Shown here: positions 1-7,360 of the stretch, piece by piece
How positions within the stretch are numbered: position 1 is the stretch's first letter
Layout: each line of letters starts with the position of its first letter
Assembly (NCBI GenBank): GCA_902806085.1
Contig: CADCVH010000001.1
Location: 62,001-126,000 of the forward strand
Length of the DNA stretch: 64,000 nt
Reading direction: 5' to 3'
From: an uncultured Rubrobacteraceae bacterium
GTDB lineage: Bacteria; Actinomycetota; Rubrobacteria; Rubrobacterales; Rubrobacteraceae
Made by a program: the position numbers and the translations under genes
Notes under the pieces: generated by a model
Seen by the model: the letters and a program-made list of their open reading frames with translations, nothing else
What the model was told of the DNA's origin: nothing
The model's database searches: none

Positions 1-337
1 CGCCGCGGGCGTAGAGGGAACCGTCGCGGACCGTAGGCTCGAACGGGTCGCTCTCCCAGAGGTCCAGGGGCTCGGGTGGTTGCACGTCGTAGTGGCCGTA
101 GGAGAGGAGCGTGCGGTCACCGTCACCTATCTCGGCGTAGACGACCGGGTGTCCTTCCGTCTCCATGATGCGGGTTTCGGCCCCGGCGTCCCGCAGTTTG
201 CCCGCGACCCATTCCGCGCACGCTCTGAAACCCTTCCCGTCGTCCTCGCGGGCGGAGATCGAGGGCATCCGCAGGAACTCCTTCAGCTCCTCCAGCAGGG
301 CGTCCTTCGACTCTTCTATACGTCTGTCGGTCTGCAT
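1..337 (-). CDS. M20 family dipeptidase/amidohydrolase, N-terminal part (cut by window edge)
   Basis: This is the first 112 or so residues of a zinc-dependent M20 exopeptidase that would hydrolyse dipeptides or N-acyl amino acids in the cytoplasm. The metal-site motif YGHYDVQPPEP is present about 80 residues in, preceded by a typical LLEELKEFLRMPSIS helix and loop. The ATG at 335-337 has GGAGG a few bases upstream on the minus strand. The remaining metal ligands and the lid domain lie outside the window. The family call is firm; the substrate is unknown. Confidence 0.88.
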   Translation of the reverse strand, partial: MQTDRRIEESKDALLEELKEFLRMPSISAREDDGKGFRACAEWVAGKLRDAGAETRIMETEGHPVVYAEIGDGDRTLLSYGHYDVQPPEPLDLWESDPFEPTVRDGSLYARG

Positions 338-443
338 CAAAGATCCTCCGTTCGGTTCGTGGGCAGGTTAGCATCTCGATGGGTCCACGCCATCCGGGTG
401 TCCAGCCCTGGGGCTGCTGTTATATTGGGGACGGAGGTTGTCT

Positions 444-980
444 GTGGAGCAGAAACCGGATCGCGAGCTAGAAAAGCGCCGGGAGGGACCCGCCCGTCGG
501 AGTTCCGACGCGGACGAGTTCTGGAGCGGTATCGGCCTCGACGTGGACAGCATGGGCCCGACGGCCCAGCTCACGACCTCGCTCGCGGTCCTGATTCCCG
601 TGGTGGTCGCATCCGTCGCCGTTTTGTTCTTTTTCACCAACTTCTGGTGGTTTGTTTTCTTTTTCGGGTGGGCGCTCTTCCCGGCCTTCGGGTTGTTGCT
701 CCGGGGCATCGCGGGGTTGTCCGAGGGGGAGGGGCGGAGGGGGCTCCACGGATCGAACGACAAAGAGCGCGAGCTGCTCTCCGTGTTGCGCGAACACGAA
801 GAGATCACGCCGACCGGGGCCGCGATGGAGACCTCGCTGACCGTGGAGGAGGCCGACGGCATGCTCAAGGACCTGGCCGCCAAGGGCCACCTGGAGGCGA
901 GGGTGCGCGGGGGCGGCATCTTCTACGGTCTCTGGCGGGCGGAGGACTCGGAGAAGCGGGGGATCGAGGAGGGGCGTTAG
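444..980 (+). CDS. hypothetical membrane protein with C-terminal winged-helix-like domain
   Basis: The protein has about 178 residues. It has a charged N-terminus, two closely spaced hydrophobic segments (roughly residues 45-95, very rich in Phe and Trp), then a soluble tail of about 70 residues. The tail reads like a small winged helix (LLSVLREHEEITPTGAAM, then DGMLKDLAAKGHLEARV). I chose GTG 444 because GGAGG at 433-437 has normal spacing to it; an in-frame TTG at 438 is too close. The tail suggests a membrane-tethered regulator or a cytosolic protein-protein module, but no function can be assigned. Confidence 0.6.
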   Translation: MEQKPDRELEKRREGPARRSSDADEFWSGIGLDVDSMGPTAQLTTSLAVLIPVVVASVAVLFFFTNFWWFVFFFGWALFPAFGLLLRGIAGLSEGEGRRGLHGSNDKERELLSVLREHEEITPTGAAMETSLTVEEADGMLKDLAAKGHLEARVRGGGIFYGLWRAEDSEKRGIEEGR

Positions 981-1070
981 GTGTCGTGGCGGGTGGCGCC
1001 CGTGTTATCATTCTGTGCCCGGAAGGGGTTTCGGCGCGTGAGATCGAGAGCATAGGGTAAACACGTCTTT

Positions 1071-1811
1071 ATGGAAGAGCGCAGGATACCGGAGACGCTC
1101 GAAGAGGCCTACGGGCTGCGGGACTCGGCGGGCTCGTTGCAGGAGAGGGACTTCTACCAGGAGCAGGTCTACCTGCTGCGGCGCGAGGAGTACCGTTCGC
1201 GCGGCATCCGCACGGAGATCTCCTCCCGCCGCCGCGAGCGCCAGAGCGCTCTTGAGTTCTCCCGCGAGATGTTCTTCCTCGAGGTCGCTGAGATCTCGGG
1301 CCGCCGCTCCGGGAGCCGCGAGGCCCGCGCCACCCAGCAGGATGCCCGCCGCTACGCCACCCGCCTCGACACCCACGCCTTCCTGAAACAGCTCGCCTCG
1401 CCCCACTCGGGCGCCGTCGAGCTCTACCGGCGCAACTACCTGGAGCTACTGAGGATGGGCAAGTCTCCGGCCGAGGCCTACTACCTCTCGCGGGTCATAG
1501 GGCTCGCGGGCGAGGGGGAGTTCCGCCGGGCCACCGAGAGCGTTCGGGAGTCCGGCTACCCGACCAGGGGGCGGCTCGCCTACACGGTCGAGAAGACGGC
1601 CATCCAGATAAGGGACCTGCCGGGGGGCATGATCCTTATCCTGCTCACCTTCTTCGCCTCGCTCTTCGCCTTCGTGTGGGCGACGCAGACTTGGAGCCAG
1701 GCAGGGGCGGGAACCATCTTCTTCGTCTCTTTGGGCCTGATCGCGGCCAGCGCCCTGATGCTGATCTCGGCCATCTTTATCGTCACCTTTATCAGGTCGA
1801 TAAACAAATAG
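1071..1811 (+). CDS. hypothetical protein with C-terminal two-helix membrane anchor
   Basis: The protein has 246 residues. The first 180 are charged and probably helical, rich in Arg and Glu, with repeated RREEYRSRG-like segments. Two membrane helices follow near residues 185-205 and 215-240, and it ends in a short basic tail. I do not recognise a family. The ATG at 1071 has no clear ribosome site. The last 14 or so codons and the bases after the stop recur at 2433-2483, so this gene's 3' end was the substrate of a duplication or insertion event. Confidence 0.6.
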   Translation: MEERRIPETLEEAYGLRDSAGSLQERDFYQEQVYLLRREEYRSRGIRTEISSRRRERQSALEFSREMFFLEVAEISGRRSGSREARATQQDARRYATRLDTHAFLKQLASPHSGAVELYRRNYLELLRMGKSPAEAYYLSRVIGLAGEGEFRRATESVRESGYPTRGRLAYTVEKTAIQIRDLPGGMILILLTFFASLFAFVWATQTWSQAGAGTIFFVSLGLIAASALMLISAIFIVTFIRSINK

Positions 1812-1818
1812 CCCCGGC
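1768..1818 (+). repeat. 51-bp direct repeat, copy 1 (3' end of the preceding gene)
   Basis: The stretch begins CGGCCATCTTTATCGT and ends GCCCCGGC. It covers the last codons of the gene ending at 1811 and matches 2433-2483 with about eight differences. Confidence 0.8.
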
Positions 1819-1916
1819 ACGAGTGCGCCTTTTGCGCCGTACAGGACGCTTCGATATTCTCTGCTACCGCCGATCTCCGTCACCGTGAACCGTCGACTTT
1901 CTGGCCGCCTATCCGA

Positions 1917-2201
1917 TCACCCCGCCTTGCTCGCCAGTATCTGGTCAACCACGCCCTTGGGGTTGTCGGTCGTTCCGACGTAAATGCTGTGGTTCTTGCC
2001 CTCCTTGACGAATTTGAAGTACCAGTACGGCCCGCGGCGGGTACCCTTGTCGGTGTAACGGTATTCCGATTGGAGCCAGCCGCTGCGGTAGTTGATGCGC
2101 TGCTCTACCGTGCTAGCGGGGTTGAGCTTGTCGTCTATGTACATCCTGAGTTCCGCCAACTGGTTGCGGTCCAGTCGGTCTATCTGCTCCCGAAGCTCCA
2201 T
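1917..2201 (-). CDS. small hypothetical protein with an RGPYWYFKF core (DUF6788-like)
   Basis: The protein has 94 residues. A helical N-terminal half (LREQIDRLDRNQLAELRMY) leads into a compact beta-rich half with RRGPYWYFKFVKEGKNHSIYVG. That pattern resembles small DUF6788-type proteins found near mobile and accessory genes, but the match is by eye. ATG 2201 was chosen because AAGGGAG lies 8-14 bases upstream; an upstream extension would read through an unlikely Cys-rich stretch. It is the only intact gene between the two copies of the 51-bp repeat, so it may be the cargo of a small insertion. Confidence 0.6.
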   Translation of the reverse strand: MELREQIDRLDRNQLAELRMYIDDKLNPASTVEQRINYRSGWLQSEYRYTDKGTRRGPYWYFKFVKEGKNHSIYVGTTDNPKGVVDQILASKAG

Positions 2202-2282
2202 CCCGTCAACTCCCTTCCTGTCGTGTGCAGCACACAGAATACAGGCTGCACTGCCGGGTGTCAAGTGCGGTGGGGTGAGGGC

Positions 2283-2307
2283 GGGGAGAGAAGCGCAGGC
2301 TCTCCCC
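2283..2307 (-). terminator. hairpin after the surface-protein remnant
   Basis: GGGGAGAG at 2283-2290 pairs with CTCTCCCC at 2300-2307. It sits just downstream of the remnant stop codon at 2318-2320 (minus strand) and looks like the terminator of the lost gene. There is no long T run. Confidence 0.5.
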
Positions 2308-2317
2308 CCGAAGAACG

Positions 2318-2386
2318 TTACCTGCGTCGGATGATGCTGGCCGAAGTGATACCGCTGCCGACCAACAGCAGAGCCGCCACTATACG
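2318..2386 (-). pseudogene. remnant of an LPxTG-type surface protein C-terminus
   Basis: The minus strand reads VAALLLVGSGITSASIIRRR followed by a stop. This closely parallels the last residues of the intact LPTSG protein at 24050-24349 (AAALLVGSGILTYAILRRR). A stop codon at 2387-2389 lies directly upstream in frame, and no LPxTG box or signal peptide remains. I infer the 3' end of a deleted sortase-substrate gene, still followed by its hairpin. The rest of 2202-2594 holds no gene I can support. Confidence 0.6.
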
Positions 2387-2432
2387 TTAGGGGTGAGCTG
2401 GGGTTCTTTGGGTGGGTGAGGGGAGTTGCACG

Positions 2433-2483
2433 CGGCCATCTTTATCGTTACCTTTATCCGGTCGATAAGAGAGCAGCCCCGGC
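2433..2483 (+). repeat. 51-bp direct repeat, copy 2
   Basis: This is the second copy of 1768-1818. It still encodes AIFIVTFIRSI in one frame but has no gene attached. It is 665 bp from copy 1. Confidence 0.8.
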
Positions 2484-2594
2484 GCCCCCGCGCCGGGTGC
2501 GAGGGGGATAGGAATCTACGCGCCGTCGTCCAGACCGGATACGCCCCAGGAGACGGGGCTCTCCCGCCGCGAGCGAAACCAACGCCGCAGGCAA

Positions 2595-3614
2595 TTGAGG
2601 AAGGCCCGCCAGCGGACCTCCAGGCGGCGCCTGCTTCTGCTCCTACCCGTGGGCCTACTTCTGGCCGGGTTTCTCTTCTTCCTGGTCTTCGCGAACGAGG
2701 ACACCGTAACCCGCGCCCAGGCCCCCGTCGTCCGACCCGACCTCCGGCCGCCGGCCGCGACAGGGTCCGCCGGGGAAGGGGGGCGCCCCGAGGGGCGATC
2801 CAGCGCGCGGTCAGACACACAGCCCGGGATCTCGGCCGCGGAGAAGGGGCCCTTGCGGGAGAGGCTGAGGCAGATAGCCGGGGCATACCCCGGCAGGTAC
2901 GGGGTCGTGGTCTCCGACCCGTCCACCGGCCAGACCGTCTCGATGGATCCCGACGGACGCTTCCTGGCCGCGAGCCTCAACAAGCTCCCGGTCCTCATGA
3001 CGCTCTACCGGGCGGCGGCGGCCGGGACGGTGGATCTGGACGACAAGATCTCCATGCAGGCCTCCGACGTGCAGGCCTACGGCACCGGCTCGCTCTACAC
3101 GTACCCGGTCGGACACACGATCACGTTGCGCGAGTGCGCGGCGTTCCTAATAAAAGAGAGCGATAACACCGCCTGGAAGATGCTCGACCGCTACCTGGGC
3201 CGGAACTACATCCGCTCCGAGCTCCAGCGCGTCGGCGCGCGCTCGACGGAGTACTGGATCCCGAACACCACCACCCCCAACGAGGTCTTGCTGATGCTGG
3301 AGAAGATCTCGGACCCCTCCTACACGAGCCCCGAGCTCTCCGCCGAGATGCTGAACCTGATGACGAACACCGACTTTGAGGACCGCCTGCCCCAACCCCT
3401 ACCCGAAGGCGCCAGGATCTCGCACAAGATCGGCTCCTACGGCGCCACCTTCGGCGACGCCGGCGTCGTCTTCCCGAAGGGCTACCGCCAACCGGATGAC
3501 GCCTACTTTATAGTGGTGATGGTGGACGAGACCGGCGAGGGAACCGCCCGCGCCGCCATGCGAAAGATGTCCCTCACCACCTACCGGACCTTCGTAGAAC
3601 CCGGGCGCCAGTAG
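2595..3614 (+). CDS. secreted class A beta-lactamase-fold serine hydrolase
   Basis: The 339-residue protein has a basic N-terminus and one signal/anchor helix (about residues 12-34), then a Pro-rich linker. The rest is a penicillin-recognising serine hydrolase domain. The active-site triad motifs are in order: SLNK (SxxK), SDN in KESDNTAW, and KIGSYG in place of KTG. The fold acts outside the membrane. It may be a beta-lactamase or a peptidoglycan-directed enzyme; KIG for KTG is seen in non-lactamase members. The TTG start at 2595 is the only start before the signal sequence, and its ribosome site is weak. Confidence 0.82.
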   Translation: MRKARQRTSRRRLLLLLPVGLLLAGFLFFLVFANEDTVTRAQAPVVRPDLRPPAATGSAGEGGRPEGRSSARSDTQPGISAAEKGPLRERLRQIAGAYPGRYGVVVSDPSTGQTVSMDPDGRFLAASLNKLPVLMTLYRAAAAGTVDLDDKISMQASDVQAYGTGSLYTYPVGHTITLRECAAFLIKESDNTAWKMLDRYLGRNYIRSELQRVGARSTEYWIPNTTTPNEVLLMLEKISDPSYTSPELSAEMLNLMTNTDFEDRLPQPLPEGARISHKIGSYGATFGDAGVVFPKGYRQPDDAYFIVVMVDETGEGTARAAMRKMSLTTYRTFVEPGRQ

Positions 3615-3662
3615 GGCGAACGTGTGCTGCCTCGCACTGGCATAACACCCCACGCCCTCTAG

Positions 3663-3668
3663 TATATT
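3663..3668 (+). promoter_or_regulatory. -10 box (TATATT) for the CAP-domain gene
   Basis: TATATT lies in an AT-rich patch 36 bases before the GTG at 3705. A GGGGGAAA ribosome site follows. No convincing -35 is seen. Confidence 0.45.
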
Positions 3669-3704
3669 TTGCAGCATTGTTAGAAAGCAGGGGGGAAATC
3701 CACC

Positions 3705-4256
3705 GTGAGATACCTGACGGTTTTGTTGGCATCTGTCTTGGCTGCGACGGCGTTCGCGGCCGTGGCCCTCGTGACGGCCCCGCCAGAGGCCGAGGCCGCC
3801 ACCGGCGGATACGTGGCGAAGTGCGGCGGGGGCAAGATCTTCTTGAACGCCAACGAGAGGCAGAGCCTTTACCTGCACAATGAGCGGCGCAAGGCCCACA
3901 ACCTCAGGCTTTTCTGCGTTCATCCCGCCTTGCAAAAGGTCGCCAGGTCGCACTCGAAAGACATGATCCAACGCGACTACTTCTCCCACACCACGAAAGG
4001 CACCAGCCGGGACGGGTGCGACCGCGTCAAGAACGCCGGCTACCGCTTCCGCTACTGCGGCGAGAACATCGCCTACGGCTCCGGTACGAAGGGCAGCCCC
4101 GGAAACATCATGAACGCCTGGATGAACAGCAGCAGCCACCGCCGCAACATCCTGAACGGCAAGTTCCGCGAGATCGGCGTCGGCACCTACACCGGCGATT
4201 TCAAAGGAACGGGGAACACGACGATGTACACCGTGGACTTCGGGACCCGGCTGTAA
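3705..4256 (+). CDS. secreted CAP-domain (SCP/PR1, YkwD-like) protein
   Basis: The 183-residue protein has a clear signal peptide (residues 1-31, ending PPEAEA). A CAP domain follows with the family signatures HNERRKAH, HSKDMIQRDYFSH, GENIAYG and WMNSSSHRRNILN. The conserved His and Glu residues of the CAP cavity are present. Four or more cysteines suggest disulphides. Bacterial members act outside the cell, and their substrates are mostly unknown. GTG 3705 is preceded by GGGGGAAA. It is transcribed in the same direction as the hydrolase before it but has its own promoter-like region. Confidence 0.88.
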   Translation: MRYLTVLLASVLAATAFAAVALVTAPPEAEAATGGYVAKCGGGKIFLNANERQSLYLHNERRKAHNLRLFCVHPALQKVARSHSKDMIQRDYFSHTTKGTSRDGCDRVKNAGYRFRYCGENIAYGSGTKGSPGNIMNAWMNSSSHRRNILNGKFREIGVGTYTGDFKGTGNTTMYTVDFGTRL

Positions 4257-4383
4257 AGAAAGCGGGTCTCCGCCCACGCGACGGCCAAGCGCAAGCCCGC
4301 GGCGACGCGCTTCTCGGCACGGGCGCCATCCCGCGTATTGTTAAGTAATCTTAAGAAAATAGGAAAAAATACGCGGAATGGTG

Positions 4384-4412
4384 TTGACATTGGGGACTCC
4401 GGGTATGAAAAT
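4384..4412 (+). promoter_or_regulatory. promoter of the LPETG surface-protein gene
   Basis: TTGACA at 4384-4389 is followed after 17 bases by GAAAAT (4407-4412), within TATGAAAAT. The upstream 4257-4380 stretch has no gene; it is AT-rich at 4338-4378 and contains a TTAAG/CTTAA inverted repeat around 4340-4354. Confidence 0.6.
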
Positions 4413-4450
4413 GCTCGTCGTAGGTAATTGTCGAGCAGGAGGTAGTGAAG

Positions 4451-5029
4451 TTGAGGAAAGTAATGCTTTTGGCGGCCATGCTGGCCATGGTGCTCGCCGC
4501 GGCGGCCCCGGCCTTCGCCCAGGCTGTCATCGAGGACGATGGCGACGACGGTAACACCAACGTTCAGTACGTCGATTGCTCCCAGGTGCAGGCTGCCGCT
4601 GCTGCCCAGGGTCAGTACGGCGACGCGAACGCCGCCGCCGACGACGAGAGCGTCGCGATCGCCAACATCTCGCAGGATCTGGACATCACCCAGAACCAGG
4701 TGAACGCTTGCCTCGGTGGTATCGAGGACAGCAACATCGCGCAGGGTGGCGAGAACGGCGGCGTGATCTTCGACGTCGACGATGATGGTGTGGACGACGA
4801 TGGCGACGGCGCCGTTGACGAGGACGAGGGCAGCGCTTCCGCCTCCGCTTCCGCCTCCGCTTCCGCCTCCGCCGCTGCTGAGGAAGAGGGCAGCGCTTCC
4901 GCCTCCGCCTCCGCCGCTTCCGAGGACGTCGCCGAGCTCCCCGAGACGGGTGGCGCTTCGCTGCTCGCGCTCGGTGCTGGTGCCCTTCTGGTCGCCGGTG
5001 GCCTCGTGGCCCGCAGGATCGTTCGGTAA
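4451..5029 (+). CDS. LPETG-anchored acidic surface protein with Ser-Ala repeats
   Basis: The protein has 192 residues from TTG 4451, chosen because AGGAGG (4437-4442) is 8 bases away; GTG 4445 is only 2 away. A signal peptide ends near APAFAQ. An acidic Asp-rich region follows (VDDDGVDDDGDGAVDEDEG, possibly cation-binding). Then come two blocks of alternating Ser-Ala (about residues 130-160) split by Glu. LPETGG, a hydrophobic helix and an RRIVR tail follow. This is a complete sortase signal, so the protein should be linked to the cell wall. No sortase lies in this window. Confidence 0.88.
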   Translation: MRKVMLLAAMLAMVLAAAAPAFAQAVIEDDGDDGNTNVQYVDCSQVQAAAAAQGQYGDANAAADDESVAIANISQDLDITQNQVNACLGGIEDSNIAQGGENGGVIFDVDDDGVDDDGDGAVDEDEGSASASASASASASAAAEEEGSASASASAASEDVAELPETGGASLLALGAGALLVAGGLVARRIVR

Positions 5030-5055
5030 CTAACTAACCGAACGCAGCATCATAG

Positions 5056-5085
5056 GACGGGCCCCTTCGGGGGCCCGTCTTTTTT
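5056..5085 (+). terminator. intrinsic terminator
   Basis: GACGGGCCCC, loop TTCGG, GGGGCCCGTC, then six T. It ends the surface-protein transcript. Confidence 0.92.
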
Positions 5086-5176
5086 CGTGCCCGGCTTTGC
5101 GCCGGGCGCTTTGCGGTCTCTCCGTTTCCTTGTATTCGGGGGGGGTTGTGGATATGCTCATGCGCGGTGATACTGG

Positions 5177-5983
5177 TTGAGCGGTTCGATATTCAGAGTT
5201 TCCGTGGGGTTCCTGGTGGGGGTTTTGGCGTTGATGGCCCTGGCGCTCTGCGCGGCGAACTACTACACGGGGGAGCAGCAGCGGCTGGCGGCCGCCGGGG
5301 ACGCGCGGGGCGCGCTCGAGGCCTCGCGGCTGGCGCTCCGGCTCGACCCGTTCGACACCGACGCCCTGGAGGCGCAGGCCCTCACCCTGCAGCAGCAGAG
5401 AAGGTACGAGGAGGCCGCGGCGGCGTTGCGGGAGGCCATAGAGCGTGACCCGAACAACTACCTCCCGTACCTGCTGTTGGGCAACCTGCAGCTCGCCATG
5501 GAAGACCCCGACGCCGCGGTGGAGAGCTACCGGGACGTGCTGGAGCTCAACCCCAAGGCGACCTCGGCCAGCATCTACCTGGCGCAGACCCTCATCGGAC
5601 AGGGCGGGTTGCGGGAGGCCAAAGAGGAGTACCTGAAGCTCGAGAAGGAGGGTAGGATCTCCTACGAGGCGCTCTACAACCTGGGCAGGATCGAGGTCCG
5701 CACCGGCGAGGCCGAGAAGGGCCTCAAGGACATAAAAAGCGCCAGGCGCCAGGCGCGCTCGGACCTCGAGGAGCTTCGAGGGCCGCTGAGAAACCAGCGC
5801 CTGGCCCTCTTGCGGTCCATGGACCTCGCCGTGGCAGACGCGATGGTGGTCGCGGGCCGCGAGTCCCGGGCGCGCGAGATCCTCGCGGACAGCCCCTCGG
5901 AGCAGGCCCCGTCGCTGCTGCAGCTCCTCGACTCGGACCCCGACGCGTACCGCGAGCAGGTGGTGAACAGTGACATCTACTGA
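5177..5983 (+). CDS. TPR-repeat membrane-anchored protein, first gene of the polysaccharide locus
   Basis: The protein has 268 residues, with one N-terminal hydrophobic helix and then about five tetratricopeptide repeats (for example GDARGALEASRLALRLDP and EEAAAALREAIERDPNN). TPR proteins scaffold envelope complexes. Here it overlaps the Wzz-like gene by 14 bases and heads the exopolysaccharide operon, so a role in assembling the export/polymerisation machinery is likely. TTG 5177 is a weak start; the GTG about nine codons later would still include the membrane helix. Confidence 0.75.
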   Translation: MSGSIFRVSVGFLVGVLALMALALCAANYYTGEQQRLAAAGDARGALEASRLALRLDPFDTDALEAQALTLQQQRRYEEAAAALREAIERDPNNYLPYLLLGNLQLAMEDPDAAVESYRDVLELNPKATSASIYLAQTLIGQGGLREAKEEYLKLEKEGRISYEALYNLGRIEVRTGEAEKGLKDIKSARRQARSDLEELRGPLRNQRLALLRSMDLAVADAMVVAGRESRAREILADSPSEQAPSLLQLLDSDPDAYREQVVNSDIY

Positions 5984-6701
5984 CCGGCGGGGTTGGCAGG
6001 ACGGCCGCAGGGACGCCGCCTCGCTTGCCGAGATCCTGCACGTGTTGAAGGGCCGGCGGTTGCTGGTCGTCGGCGCGGTGCTGGTGCTGGCGGGGGTCGC
6101 GCTGCTCCTCGGGCTCTTCAGGGAGCCGGCGTACACCGCGGAGGCCGTGGTGGACTTCGCGCCCCGGCAGGCGCCCGAGGACGAGGACGCGCGGCGGGCC
6201 TTCGCGCAGGAGGTGTTTTCGGCCGTCACCTCGCCCGAGGAATTCTCCGAGGGCGTCAAGGAGAGGGTCGCGTGGCGCGGCCCGCCGGAGGAGTTCCGGG
6301 ATCGGCTCGACCCGGGCGTCTCCTCGGTGGGGGGCGGTGTCGAGATGAGGGTCGAGTTCGCCGGGCGGGAGCCCGAGGAGGCGGCCCGCGTCGCCAACGC
6401 TTACGCGCAGATGTTCGCGCTGGAGGCCGGGCGCCTCGGCGACGCGCAGCTCTCCGGGGGGACCGGCGTCGCCGAGGCGCGGGTGATACGCAGGGCCGTT
6501 CCGGCCGGGGGCTCCGGGCCACCGGCCCTGCTCTACGCCGCCGTCGCCGCCGGGCTGGGGCTCCTCGTCGGGGGGGGCGCCGCGCTCTCGCTGGAGGGAA
6601 AGGCCGGCGGGTGGCGCGACGCCCGCGACGCCGAGGTGACCCTCAGGGCCCCGGTGCTCGGGTCCATACCGGACTACTCCCCTGCCGAGAACGAGGGCTG
6701 A
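5970..6701 (+). CDS. Wzz-type polysaccharide chain-length/co-polymerase protein
   Basis: The protein has 243 residues. The layout is that of a polysaccharide co-polymerase: a cytoplasmic start, a first membrane helix (about 25-50), an external domain of about 130 residues, then a second helix (about 180-203) and a short cytoplasmic tail. It partners the Wzy-like polymerase and the CpsD-like ATPase that follow, setting chain length in related systems. GTG 5970 overlaps the TPR gene by 14 bases, suggesting translational coupling. Confidence 0.75.
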   Translation: MTSTDRRGWQDGRRDAASLAEILHVLKGRRLLVVGAVLVLAGVALLLGLFREPAYTAEAVVDFAPRQAPEDEDARRAFAQEVFSAVTSPEEFSEGVKERVAWRGPPEEFRDRLDPGVSSVGGGVEMRVEFAGREPEEAARVANAYAQMFALEAGRLGDAQLSGGTGVAEARVIRRAVPAGGSGPPALLYAAVAAGLGLLVGGGAALSLEGKAGGWRDARDAEVTLRAPVLGSIPDYSPAENEG

Positions 6702-6702
6702 G

Positions 6703-7335
6703 GTGGGCCTGGAGGCCGTCAGCGGGGGCGGCGTGCGGTCGCTGCTCGACGCCGGCTCGCCCGTCAGGCCCCACTACGAGGACCTGGCCGAAAAGCTGCT
6801 CTCCCTGGAGGGTGTCCGCAGCCTGGTGGTCACGAGCCCGCAGGCCGGGGCGGGGCGCACGAGCGTCTGCGTCGGCCTCGCGGGCGCCGTGGCCGGCATG
6901 GGCCGGCGGGCCGCCATCGTGGACTGCAACCTCGGGGACCCTCAACTTCACCGGGTGCTCGGCGAGCCGAACTTCGTTGGCCTCACCAGCGGCCTCGAAG
7001 GCGACAAGCCCCTAGAGCACTACGGCCACGAGGTGGCGCCGGGCCTGCTGGTCGTGCCGACCGGGCTCGTGCCCCCGGACCCCGCCTCCCGCCTCGAGGA
7101 CGAGGGCCTCGTGGGCGCCGTGCGCTCGCTCGAAGAGGGCCGGGACCTCGTGGTTATAGACGGGCCCGTCGCGGGCGGGGTTCTTGCCTCCCCGAACCTC
7201 TCCGGCGGCTTCGACGGCCTGCTGCTCGTCGTGCACGCCTCCCGGACGCCGAAGAGCCTGGCCCGCGAGACCACCGACGACCTCCTTGAGGCGGGTACGA
7301 ACCTGCTCGGGGTGGTGTTGAACGGGTGCTCGTGA
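6703..7335 (+). CDS. CpsD/BY-kinase-like P-loop ATPase, with altered Walker A
   Basis: The protein has 210 residues. Order of motifs: Walker A-like SPQAGAGRTS (residues 45-54), Walker A'-like AAIVDCNLGDP, and Walker B DLVVIDGP. This matches the cytoplasmic ATPase that works with Wzz proteins. Two things are odd. The Walker A lysine is arginine (R52), and there is no C-terminal tyrosine cluster. It may be a non-kinase partner or a weakened ATPase. It starts at GTG 6703, one base after the stop of the Wzz-like gene. Confidence 0.78.
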   Translation: MGLEAVSGGGVRSLLDAGSPVRPHYEDLAEKLLSLEGVRSLVVTSPQAGAGRTSVCVGLAGAVAGMGRRAAIVDCNLGDPQLHRVLGEPNFVGLTSGLEGDKPLEHYGHEVAPGLLVVPTGLVPPDPASRLEDEGLVGAVRSLEEGRDLVVIDGPVAGGVLASPNLSGGFDGLLLVVHASRTPKSLARETTDDLLEAGTNLLGVVLNGCS

Positions 7336-7360
7336 GCGACTCCGTGGCGGGGGGCCCCGC

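Noticed and set aside
1008-1406. Minus-strand ORF of 132 codons
   Set aside because: It is antisense to the hypothetical gene at 1071 and is Leu/Glu/Arg-rich without motifs.
4838-4925. Tandem CTCCGCTTC-like DNA repeat as a possible CRISPR or microsatellite
   Set aside because: It is coding sequence for the Ser-Ala stalk; there are no spacers.
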